A stretch of 64,000 bases of DNA from Roseovarius nitratireducens (GTDB taxonomy: Bacteria > Pseudomonadota > Alphaproteobacteria > Rhodobacterales > Rhodobacteraceae), in the NCBI RefSeq assembly GCF_002925845.1, contig NZ_PDNI01000074.1, forward strand, positions 1-64,000, in the 5' to 3' direction. The translations under genes and the position numbers were made by a program. Shown piece after piece: positions 56,959 to 64,000 of this stretch. The notes below the pieces were generated by a model that ran no database searches, was not told where the DNA came from, and worked only from the letters and a program-made list of their open reading frames with translations. Within the stretch, counting starts at the first letter, position 1, and each line of letters starts with the position of its first letter.

Positions 56959-58299
56959 CTACAGCAGCGCCTCCTTGTCCAGTCCCAGCTTGACGATCTT
57001 CTCGTTGAGGGTGCGTCGCCCGATGCCGAGCGTTTCCGCCACCGCGTCCATACGACCCTCGTGTGCGGTGATCGCCTTGGCGATCAGCTCGCGCTCAAAC
57101 GCCGCGACGGCGGCGCGCAGCGTGTCAGGCACATCGTCGCTCACCGGGTCGCGCCGCAGTGCCTGCGCGACCGAACCTCCGCCGCGCCGCGCCATGAGCA
57201 CCCGGCGCTCGCAGACATTGCGCAGTTCGCGCACATTGCCCGGCCAGTCATGGGCCAGCAGCGCGGCGCTGTCCTCGGGCGTCAGGTCGGGCACGCGGGT
57301 CTCGTAGACGCGGGCGAACTCGTCGAGGAACCGCGCTGCCAGAAGCATCACGTCATCCCGCCGCTGCCGCAGCGTGGGCAGGGTGATCACCGTGGTATTG
57401 AGCCGATAGAGCAGATCGGCGCGCAGCCGCCCGTCGCGCACCGCCTCTTCTGCGTCCTCGTTGGTGGCCGAGATCACCCGGAACGACAGCGGCACCGGCG
57501 TCTCCGCCCCCAGCGGCAGAACCTGCTTGTCCTCGATCACCCGCAACAGCTTGGCCTGCACCGGCATCGGGCAGGTGCAGATTTCATCCAGGAACAGCGT
57601 GCCGCCATCCGCGCCCTGCAAGCGTCCCTTGGCTCCGCCCCCGGTGCCGAACATCTCGGCCTCGAAGCCCTCGATCGCGAGCGCGGCGCAGTTGAGCGCC
57701 ACGAACGGCCCCTCGGCCTGCGTGCCCAGGTCATGCAGCGCGCGTGCCACCAGTTCCTTGCCGGTGCCGGTCTCGCCCTGCAACATCACCGCCGCGCCGC
57801 TTTGCGACAGGTCCAGAACGTCCTCGCGCAGGGCAACGGTCTCGGGCGTCTGCCCGAGCAGTACCCGGTCCAGGCCTGATAGCTGCATCAGCCGCGTCTT
57901 GAGCCGCGCATTGGTGCGGCGCATTGCGTGCTGATCGGCGGCATGGCGCAGGATGTTGAGCAAGCGGCGCGGCTCATAGGGCTTTTCGACGAAACTGTAG
58001 GCGCCGCGCTGCATTGCATCGACGGCCATCGCGATATCGCCATGCGCCGAAATCAGCACCAGCGGCGGCGCGAGATCGCGGTCCAGACTGTCCAGAAGCT
58101 CGAGCCCCGACATGCCCGGCATCCGCACATCCGACAGGATCACATCCGGCTGAAACTCCGCCAGCCGCTCGATCAGCCGCTCGGCGCGCGGCAGCGCCTC
58201 CACCTGCCAGCCCGACGCATCGAGCAGATCGACCAGCGACAGGCGCATTGCGCGGTCATCCTCGACAACGAGGATGCGGGGGATCGCCGGACCGCTCAC
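56959..58299 (-). CDS. dctD: DctD-type response regulator lacking the GAFTGA loop
   Basis: A 446-residue regulator with a receiver domain (Asp57 in LSDVRMPG), an AAA+ domain with Walker A GETGTGKE and Walker B GGTLFLDEI, and a C-terminal Fis-type helix-turn-helix (AVAETLGIGRRTLNEKI). In the segment that normally carries GAFTGA the sequence is EMFGTGGGAKGRLQGADGG, about eight residues shorter and without GAFTGA, the loop that touches sigma-54. It may therefore not work with sigma-54. Start GTG 58299 overlaps dctB. Confidence 0.93.
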   Translation of the reverse strand: MSGPAIPRILVVEDDRAMRLSLVDLLDASGWQVEALPRAERLIERLAEFQPDVILSDVRMPGMSGLELLDSLDRDLAPPLVLISAHGDIAMAVDAMQRGAYSFVEKPYEPRRLLNILRHAADQHAMRRTNARLKTRLMQLSGLDRVLLGQTPETVALREDVLDLSQSGAAVMLQGETGTGKELVARALHDLGTQAEGPFVALNCAALAIEGFEAEMFGTGGGAKGRLQGADGGTLFLDEICTCPMPVQAKLLRVIEDKQVLPLGAETPVPLSFRVISATNEDAEEAVRDGRLRADLLYRLNTTVITLPTLRQRRDDVMLLAARFLDEFARVYETRVPDLTPEDSAALLAHDWPGNVRELRNVCERRVLMARRGGGSVAQALRRDPVSDDVPDTLRAAVAAFERELIAKAITAHEGRMDAVAETLGIGRRTLNEKIVKLGLDKEALL

Positions 58300-60029
58300 G
58301 CCGCGCTCGCTCCGGCGTCGTCGCGTTCCTGCGGGATGTCGATGCAGAACACCGCGCCGCCGCCTTCGGCGTCGCGGGCGCTGATCCGCCCCTCATGCGC
58401 GCGAACGATATTGGCCGAGATGGCAAGCCCGAGCCCCATGCCGCGCCCGCTTTCGCGGGTCGTGACAAACGGCTCCTGCAAGTCCTCGAGCCGGGCCTGT
58501 CCCAGCCCGTGGCCGGTATCGCGCACCTCGACCCGACCCGCGCCGTCGCGCAGCGCGACCAGTACCTCGATCCGCCGCACGTCGCGATCTTCGACCGCGT
58601 CGATAGCGTTACGCAACACGTTGGTCAGCACCTGCTCGATCCGAAGCTGATTACCGCGCACGGTCACCGGTTTATCAGGGGCGGTCACCGATACCGTGGC
58701 CGCGACCCGTGCGATATTGGGCTCCACCAGCGCCAGCGCTGCTTGCACCGCGGCGAACAGGTCGACCGGGCCGAATTCCTCGCGGTCATTGCGGGCAAAG
58801 AACTTGAGCTGACGGGTGATCCCTTCCATCCGGTCAACGATAGCGGCGATCCGCGGCGCGAGCCGCCCCTCGCCCTGCCCGCCGATCTCCGCCGCCGTGA
58901 GGTGATTGCGCATCGCGGCAATCGGCTGCCCAAGCTCATGCGTAACCGAGGCGGCCAACTGTCCCAGCGCTGCCAGACGGCTTGCGCGTTCAAGCTCGTC
59001 CTGTGTCCGTGCCAGCCGCCGTTCGGCTGCCCGGCGTTCCTCGATCTCGACTGCCAGCCGTTCGTTGGCCTCGCGAAGCTGCGCCTCCTCCGCCTCGGAC
59101 CGGCGCAGCGCCGCCCCGATTCGCCTAGTGCGCCGCACCTGCGACGCAAGCAGCCCGCCCCCGGCCAGCGTCGTCACGATCCCGGCCAGAAGCCAGCTTC
59201 GCGTCACCGCCGCGCTGTCATCGGCAAAGTAGTGCAGAACCCAGCCATGCGGGGTCAACGTGCCGGAAAGGTGCAGCCGCTCGGCCCCGCCGATCACGGC
59301 GCGCCGGTCCTCGGCGGGCCGCCAGTCGAGCGGCCCGAGTTCCTGCCCCGGAAATTGCCGATCCCGCGCGATCCGCGCGCGCTGTTTCGTATCCAGCGTG
59401 CCGAGCGCGCGATACCGCCAGCCGGGATCGGACGACAACAGAACCACGCCGTCGCGGTTGGCGAGCAACACCTGCTCTCCCGCCGCGCGCCACGTCTCCT
59501 CCAGATCGGTGAGGTCAAGCTTGATCGCGATCACGCCCAGAGTCTCTCCGCCGTTTCCACGTACCGGATCTGCAATGAAATAACCCGGCAGGCCGGTCGT
59601 CGCGCCGATCCCGTAGAACCGTCCCTGTCCACCGGCGAGCGCGGTCTGGAAATAGGGCCGGAATCCGTAATCTTGCCCCACAAAGCTTTCCGGTGTCCCG
59701 GCATTAGAGGCGGCGATGGTCACGCCGTCGGGGCGCATGAGATAGATCGCGTCGAGCCCCGATTCCGCGGCAAAGGCCGCAAGCCTGCGGTCAAGCACAT
59801 CCGTTGCGCGCCCGGCGGCGGTGTCCATCACGTGCCGGTCCCGCGCCAACACATAGGTCAGGTGCGAAAACCGCTCGATCTCCGATATCACCATGCTGCG
59901 ATAGAGCGACAGGCGGCCCTCCGCCTTGGCCTGTTCTTCCGAGCGGAAGAAGCCGAGCGAGATCAGAAACACGCCAAGAATGACGCCCAGTGCCGTCAGA
60001 ACGGCCAGACCCCGGAGTGTCAGGCGCAT
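58296..60029 (-). CDS. dctB: DctB-type sensor histidine kinase
   Basis: A 577-residue kinase. Membrane segment about 7-27, a periplasmic double-Cache-like sensor (about 30-278), membrane segment about 279-298, a coiled-coil linker (310-350), then HisKA with phospho-acceptor His364 (VTHELGQP) and the ATP lid motifs NVLRNAIDAVED, DTGHGLG and GMGLGLAI. ATG 60029 lies ten bases after the upstream stop; earlier ATGs in frame would overlap. Paired with DctD by overlap and next to dctPQM. Confidence 0.92.
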   Translation of the reverse strand: MRLTLRGLAVLTALGVILGVFLISLGFFRSEEQAKAEGRLSLYRSMVISEIERFSHLTYVLARDRHVMDTAAGRATDVLDRRLAAFAAESGLDAIYLMRPDGVTIAASNAGTPESFVGQDYGFRPYFQTALAGGQGRFYGIGATTGLPGYFIADPVRGNGGETLGVIAIKLDLTDLEETWRAAGEQVLLANRDGVVLLSSDPGWRYRALGTLDTKQRARIARDRQFPGQELGPLDWRPAEDRRAVIGGAERLHLSGTLTPHGWVLHYFADDSAAVTRSWLLAGIVTTLAGGGLLASQVRRTRRIGAALRRSEAEEAQLREANERLAVEIEERRAAERRLARTQDELERASRLAALGQLAASVTHELGQPIAAMRNHLTAAEIGGQGEGRLAPRIAAIVDRMEGITRQLKFFARNDREEFGPVDLFAAVQAALALVEPNIARVAATVSVTAPDKPVTVRGNQLRIEQVLTNVLRNAIDAVEDRDVRRIEVLVALRDGAGRVEVRDTGHGLGQARLEDLQEPFVTTRESGRGMGLGLAISANIVRAHEGRISARDAEGGGAVFCIDIPQERDDAGASAA

Positions 60030-60039
60030 CGCGAAGCCG

Positions 60040-61545
60040 TCACCGCCGCTCCCCGGTCGGCTCCGCTTCATCCGTCCCGGGGGCGTCCTCGACGATCTCG
60101 GCATCGGGCACCGTCTCGTCCTCTCCGGCGGTGTCCTCGGTGGCGGTGTCCTCTTCCGCCGGCTCTTCGACCGGACCGATCAGCAGCGGCAGCATCTCAA
60201 GCCCGGTGGGTGTGCTCACCGCCGTATCGGGCGGCGCACGCCAGCTCAGCGTATCGAATGAATGACAGTTCTCGCAGACGGGCTGCCACTCGGCATGGAT
60301 GTGCTGGCAGTTGTCGCAGCACCACTGCGGGCCGCGCGGCGCGCCCAGCGCCCGCGCCAGCCAGCCCTTGACCACGGCATCCGACGCACCCTCGCCGCGC
60401 TCGATCGCCGCCATGATCGTGAGCGCGCGGGCATCCGGCTCCACCTCCGCGAGGTCGCCGAGCGCGCGCCGCGCCGCCGGGAAATCCTCTGCCGCGAGGC
60501 ACAGTTCCGCCTCCAGAAGCCGCGTCTCGCGGTCGTCAGGATGCACCTTGAGCAGCTTGGCGAAGCGCTTGAGCCGCGCCTGCGGCGTCTCGTCCGGCTC
60601 GATCGACGCAAAGGCGGCGGCGAGGTCGGGATGCGGCCGCATCAGCCAGGCCTTGTTGATGACGCGCACGGCGGCGCGCTTCTTGCCGGCCTCGACATAG
60701 CCGCGCGCGGCCAGTACGGCAGCCGGGACGAGGTCGGGTGACATCCGGTTGGCCTCTATCGCCGCCTCGCGCGCCTCGACTGTCCTGCCTTCGTCCAGCA
60801 CGTCGCGTGCCTCCGACAGCGCCAGAACGGCATCGCGCCGCTTGTGCACGTCGCGCGGCAGTGCGCCGTACTTGAGCTTGGCACCCAGCGTGGCGCGCGC
60901 GCCCTTCCAGTCGCTCTTGTCGGCCTGAAGCTGCAACAGCGTGTCCTGTATCTCGACCTGCCGGGGCTTGAGCGCGAACGCGGTCTTGGCCAGCTTGAGC
61001 GCGGCGTCGGTCTCGCCTGCCTCCAGCTTTTGCCGCAGGATGCCGCGTATCCCGACGAAGCGGGTTTTCTCGTTGGTGAGCAGGCGTTTGAACGCCGCTT
61101 CGGCCTTTGCCTTGTCGCCCGCCATCTCCGCGCCCTGAGCGGTGATGAGATCGGTGAGCGCGGGTTTGTGCAGAAATTTCTCTGCCTTGGCTGCCTGCAG
61201 GACGGCCTTGTCACCCTCGCCCGAGGCCAGCGCCAGCACGCCCTCGCCCAACGCGCGATAGCCCTTTTCCTGACGGTTGCGATCGAAATAGCGCGACAGC
61301 GCTGTCTCGTCGCCGTTGATGAAGCGCAGCACCGCCACCAGCATCCCTGCCAGCTTCATCAGCAGCCAGATCGCAAGCACCAGGATGCCCAGCGCGATCA
61401 CCGCCTTGATGGGCGTGAGGTTGACCTCGATCCCGGCCATGACGATGCGCACGCCGCCCTCGAGTTCGAGCAGGTAGGACGCCCCGAAGGTGATGGCCCC
61501 GACAAGGGCGATGAACACTGCAACCTTCACGATGGACCAAAGCAT
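60040..61545 (-). CDS. hemY: HemY-domain TPR membrane protein with C-terminal zinc ribbon
   Basis: A 501-residue protein (COG3898). Two hydrophobic segments in the first 70 residues (about 4-28 and 45-72), then a helical TPR-like region. Near residue 420-450 there is a four-cysteine knot WCCDNCQHIHAEWQPVCENC, resembling the rubredoxin-like end of LapB, then an acidic Pro/Glu/Asp-rich tail. Gene order hemD-mic60-hemY is typical of Rhodobacterales. It is not the protoporphyrinogen oxidase also called HemY. Confidence 0.85.
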   Translation of the reverse strand: MLWSIVKVAVFIALVGAITFGASYLLELEGGVRIVMAGIEVNLTPIKAVIALGILVLAIWLLMKLAGMLVAVLRFINGDETALSRYFDRNRQEKGYRALGEGVLALASGEGDKAVLQAAKAEKFLHKPALTDLITAQGAEMAGDKAKAEAAFKRLLTNEKTRFVGIRGILRQKLEAGETDAALKLAKTAFALKPRQVEIQDTLLQLQADKSDWKGARATLGAKLKYGALPRDVHKRRDAVLALSEARDVLDEGRTVEAREAAIEANRMSPDLVPAAVLAARGYVEAGKKRAAVRVINKAWLMRPHPDLAAAFASIEPDETPQARLKRFAKLLKVHPDDRETRLLEAELCLAAEDFPAARRALGDLAEVEPDARALTIMAAIERGEGASDAVVKGWLARALGAPRGPQWCCDNCQHIHAEWQPVCENCHSFDTLSWRAPPDTAVSTPTGLEMLPLLIGPVEEPAEEDTATEDTAGEDETVPDAEIVEDAPGTDEAEPTGERR

Positions 61546-61564
61546 CAGACCCGCCCTTTCAAAC

Positions 61565-62956
61565 TCAATTCAGTTCCGCCGACAGTGCCTCGGCGGCGGC
61601 CAGTGCGTCGCGTCGCGCGGTGGCATTGGCCGCCCAGCCGGACATGGCGGCGCGCGCGTCCTTCGGCAAGGTCTCGATCTCTGCCAGCGCATCGCCGGTC
61701 CGCCCCTCTGCCAGCGCGGCTTCGGCGCGCGACAGGATGGCGTCCGGTCCATCGCCCTCGCGTGGTTCGAGCGACCGGATACCGAGCTGCGCGCGCAGGA
61801 AGTCGCCGACCGACGCGCCGTCGCCGGTATCCGAGGTGCGCGCCGCCGCCAGCGCCGCGCGCGCAGCATCGGGGAAGCTCTCGACAAGCTGCGCCCGGGT
61901 CGGCACGCCGGTTTCGGCCACCTCGGCGAGTGCATCGGGCACCGTGGCCCCCGTGTCGCGCAGATCGGTGAGCGCGGTGTCGAAGGCGTCGCCGGTGTCA
62001 AGCGCGGTCATCACCCGAGTGAGCGCCGCACGCTGCAGTGTCGCGCGGGCACTGTCGCGGGCCACCTGCTCCTCGGCTTGAAGCGTCGCCCGCAAGTCCT
62101 CGATCTCGGCGCTTTGCGCGGCGAGGCTGTCACGCAGTTCGTCGAGCGCCGCGTCGGTGGCGGTGGTATCCGGGGCCTCGGGCACCTGCGGAATCTCGAG
62201 GTTCGAGAGCTGAACCTCCAGGTTCGCGACCCGTTCGGCCAAGGATGTCACGGTCTCGCTCAGCCCGGACAGCTCGTCGGAGGGATCTGCCGGCTCCGGC
62301 AACCCGTCGATCCGTGCCCCGAGATCGGAAATCCGCTGCGCCTGCTCGTCGAGCCGCGTCTCGATCCCGTCATCGACGGGCGTGGGTGCGGGTGCGGCCT
62401 CCTGCCCGACCGGCAGGTGAGGGTAGATATAAGGGGCCGCCGCCACGCCGATCCCCGCTGCCGCGACCCCGCCGATCAACATCGACCAAAACCCGCCCTG
62501 CCGCACCGTGACCTGCTCGGTACGCACCACGGGTGTGGGTTCTTCATTATGCTCAGGGGACGGTGGACCGGTCTCTTCTGCCGGGTGTTCTCCGTCCTCG
62601 CCTTGCGGGGTTTCACCTGTTTCGTCCGATGGGGACGTGGTGGTCTCGCCCTCCGGCGTCGCGGCGTCGTCTGCGGGCTCTGCGTCAGGCGGGGCTGCAC
62701 CCTCCGCTACCTCGCTTTCCGTTTCCTGTGCCTCTTCAGCTTCGGGGGAGTCCTGCTCAGGCGCGTCAGGGGCCGGGGTATCCTCGACCGTGTCCTCGCC
62801 CGCCTTGGAAAGGGCGGCATCCGATGCAGTGTCAGGCGCTTGCGTTTCGGTGGTCTCGGGCGTGTCTTGCGCCGCGGCGGAGGGGGCGGTCATATCCTCG
62901 GCTGCGCCTTCGGGCGCCTCGGGTTTGTCCGTCTCGGACTTCTTCTTTCTTGCCAC
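61565..62956 (-). CDS. Mitofilin (Mic60)-like membrane protein
   Basis: A 463-residue protein. Residues 1-155 are strongly acidic and rich in Thr, Glu, Ala and Pro (disordered, cytoplasmic), followed by one membrane segment (about 157-180), a coiled coil (about 195-290) and a C-terminal mitofilin-signature-like region. Alphaproteobacterial Mic60 genes lie beside hemY and hemD, as here. Start GTG 62956 has AAGGTGG seven bases upstream. Confidence 0.85.
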   Translation of the reverse strand: MARKKKSETDKPEAPEGAAEDMTAPSAAAQDTPETTETQAPDTASDAALSKAGEDTVEDTPAPDAPEQDSPEAEEAQETESEVAEGAAPPDAEPADDAATPEGETTTSPSDETGETPQGEDGEHPAEETGPPSPEHNEEPTPVVRTEQVTVRQGGFWSMLIGGVAAAGIGVAAAPYIYPHLPVGQEAAPAPTPVDDGIETRLDEQAQRISDLGARIDGLPEPADPSDELSGLSETVTSLAERVANLEVQLSNLEIPQVPEAPDTTATDAALDELRDSLAAQSAEIEDLRATLQAEEQVARDSARATLQRAALTRVMTALDTGDAFDTALTDLRDTGATVPDALAEVAETGVPTRAQLVESFPDAARAALAAARTSDTGDGASVGDFLRAQLGIRSLEPREGDGPDAILSRAEAALAEGRTGDALAEIETLPKDARAAMSGWAANATARRDALAAAEALSAELN

Positions 62957-63004
62957 GGCACGCCACCTTCTCGAATCTTGTCACGCTCGACTGTCAACCT
63001 GACC

Positions 63005-63736
63005 TTACTGTGCCCCCTTGTGGCTCTCAACCCGCTTGGCGTGTTTCGCCAGATCGTTCAGCACGATGCGCAATGCGCGGGCATCTGGCGTTGCGGCGAC
63101 GGAGACGCGGGATGCCGCGCCGTCGGGGATGCGTGCGGCCACGTTGCGGCTGATCGCCGCGACGAAGAGCGGTGCGCGCGGGGTGCCCGCCACGTCAAAG
63201 AAGAGCACGGCGCTGCGCGGCGACATCAGGGGAAGGATCACGGGGGCGTCGCCCTCCAGCATGGTGCGGGCGGCGTCGCTCAGCGGCAGCGCCTGTTGGT
63301 CATAGACCATTGCCTCACGCGCGGCGTGGCCCGCCTGCCTCAGCGCGCTGGCGATATCGGCGGCTACATGCGCGCCGCGCGCGTGCAGGAACGGCCCCGC
63401 CACCCCTTCGTCGGCGAGAAGGTAGAGCAGGGCCTCGGCATCCTCGGCCACCGCGATCACTGAAAAGCCTCGCTGCCTCGCCTCCTCTGCCGTGGCCTCG
63501 CCCACGACGCAGGCGGGCAGGTCGCGCCGGGGCGACAGGCGGCAGAATCCCTCGACCCCGTGCCGCGAGGTGAAGATGAGCACCTCGCCGCGGGCAAGCG
63601 TGGGAAGAGTGCCGTCATAAGTGATGTGCATGAGTGGCGAGACGAGCACCTCTGCCCCCGGAAACTCTGCCCGCAATTCCCCGGCGAAGCGGGTCGCGGC
63701 GGGTTCGGGCCGGGTGATGAGCAGGCGCAGGGGCAT
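63005..63736 (-). CDS. hemD: Uroporphyrinogen-III synthase
   Basis: A 243-residue HemD with the two-domain fold; low sequence conservation is normal for the family. Visible blocks are LLITRPEPAATRFA and FTSRHGVEGF near the N-terminus and FVAAISRNVAARI near the C-terminus. ATG 63736 is preferred because GGAG lies six bases upstream. Heads hemD-mic60-hemY and is divergent from tsaD (76-base gap). Confidence 0.88.
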   Translation of the reverse strand: MPLRLLITRPEPAATRFAGELRAEFPGAEVLVSPLMHITYDGTLPTLARGEVLIFTSRHGVEGFCRLSPRRDLPACVVGEATAEEARQRGFSVIAVAEDAEALLYLLADEGVAGPFLHARGAHVAADIASALRQAGHAAREAMVYDQQALPLSDAARTMLEGDAPVILPLMSPRSAVLFFDVAGTPRAPLFVAAISRNVAARIPDGAASRVSVAATPDARALRIVLNDLAKHAKRVESHKGAQ

Positions 63737-63812
63737 GATCGCTCCGCAGTTGTTAGCCTCCTGATAAGGTGTTACCTGCCGCAGACGCGCGGGGCAATGC
63801 AGCAGGGCCGGG

Positions 63813-64000
63813 ATGAGCACGCCGCTGACCATACTCGGGATCGAGAGCAGTTGCGACGATACCGCCGCCGCGTTGGTGCGCCTCGACGGCGACTCTGCGC
63901 AAGTGTTGTCCTCGGTGGTGCACGGGCAGACGGCGTTGCATGCGGATTTCGGCGGCGTGGTGCCAGAGATCGCGGCCCGCGCCCATGCCGAAAAGCTCGA
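63813..64000 (+). CDS. tsaD: tRNA N6-adenosine threonylcarbamoyltransferase TsaD (5' part)
   Basis: Only the first 62 codons are inside the window. The product starts [20 protein letters not shown], the TsaD/Kae1 N-terminus with the GIESSCDDT motif, then [17 protein letters not shown], where the metal-binding region begins with His. TsaD transfers the threonylcarbamoyl group to A37 of ANN-decoding tRNAs. Its end lies beyond the window. Confidence 0.95.
   Translation, partial: MSTPLTILGIESSCDDTAAALVRLDGDSAQVLSSVVHGQTALHADFGGVVPEIAARAHAEKL

Overview
The window is high-GC bacterial chromosome from an alphaproteobacterium of the Rhodobacteraceae (Roseobacter-like) type. The evidence is the gene order rho-mnmE-mnmG-rsmG-parA-parB followed by hemW-rdgB-rph / hrcA-grpE, a mic60-type mitofilin gene beside hemY and hemD, a secB-fxsA-timA-mltA-smr block, a perfect CtrA box in front of a flagellar hook operon, and TRAP transport genes. 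I cannot name the genus. Genes are packed tightly with many 4-base ATGA/GTGA overlaps. No stretch longer than 300 bases lacks a gene. I saw no tRNA, rRNA or CRISPR array.

Region by region. 1-507: a compact IS200-type element (single tnpA, 27-bp inverted repeat over its start site). 657-7425: rho, the two tRNA-wobble modification genes mnmE and mnmG, rsmG, and the chromosome partition pair parA-parB. Two perfect 16-bp parS sites lie inside coding sequence, at the 5' ends of mnmG and rsmG. 7430-9894 (minus): hemW, rdgB, rph. 10011-11645: hrcA-grpE. 11660-14308 (minus): mutS. 14387-15283: an AT-richer two-gene insertion (a HEPN-domain protein and a 94-residue partner) bounded by 32-bp direct repeats; this is the clearest accessory module here. 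15367-25676: metabolic genes (maeB, msrA, a class IV aminotransferase, tpm, a sulfotransferase-like gene, argG, ilvA), then an Hpt / receiver-PP2C signalling pair and a NUDIX gene.

25752-29695 is an overlapping operon for Hsp33, a CoA-type NUDIX hydrolase, CCA-adding enzyme and an RNA m5U methyltransferase. 29796-31914 is an envelope cluster: two L,D-transpeptidases, a CAP-domain lipoprotein and a tiny secreted/membrane protein closed by a UUCG terminator. 31991-41931 holds hemH, an NDUFAF5-like protein, comF-grxC-nitrilase-marR, secB-fxsA, timA-mltA-smr, an MFS transporter, a universal stress protein and ytoQ. 41947-47789 holds pheT (without pheS), a probable L-cysteate sulfo-lyase with a divergent LysR regulator, and pncB. 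47796-53616 is the flagellar operon motB-flgE-flgK-flgL-flgI. 53699-60029 is a TRAP transporter (dctPQM) with its own DctB/DctD two-component system; the DctD protein has lost the GAFTGA loop. 60040-63736 is hemD-mic60-hemY, and the window ends in the first 62 codons of tsaD.

Most of the window is conserved housekeeping sequence. The observations most worth follow-up are the repeat-bounded HEPN module, the GAFTGA-less DctD, the parS sites embedded in coding sequence, the aminotransferase/sulfotransferase-like pair, and the IS200 start-site hairpin.
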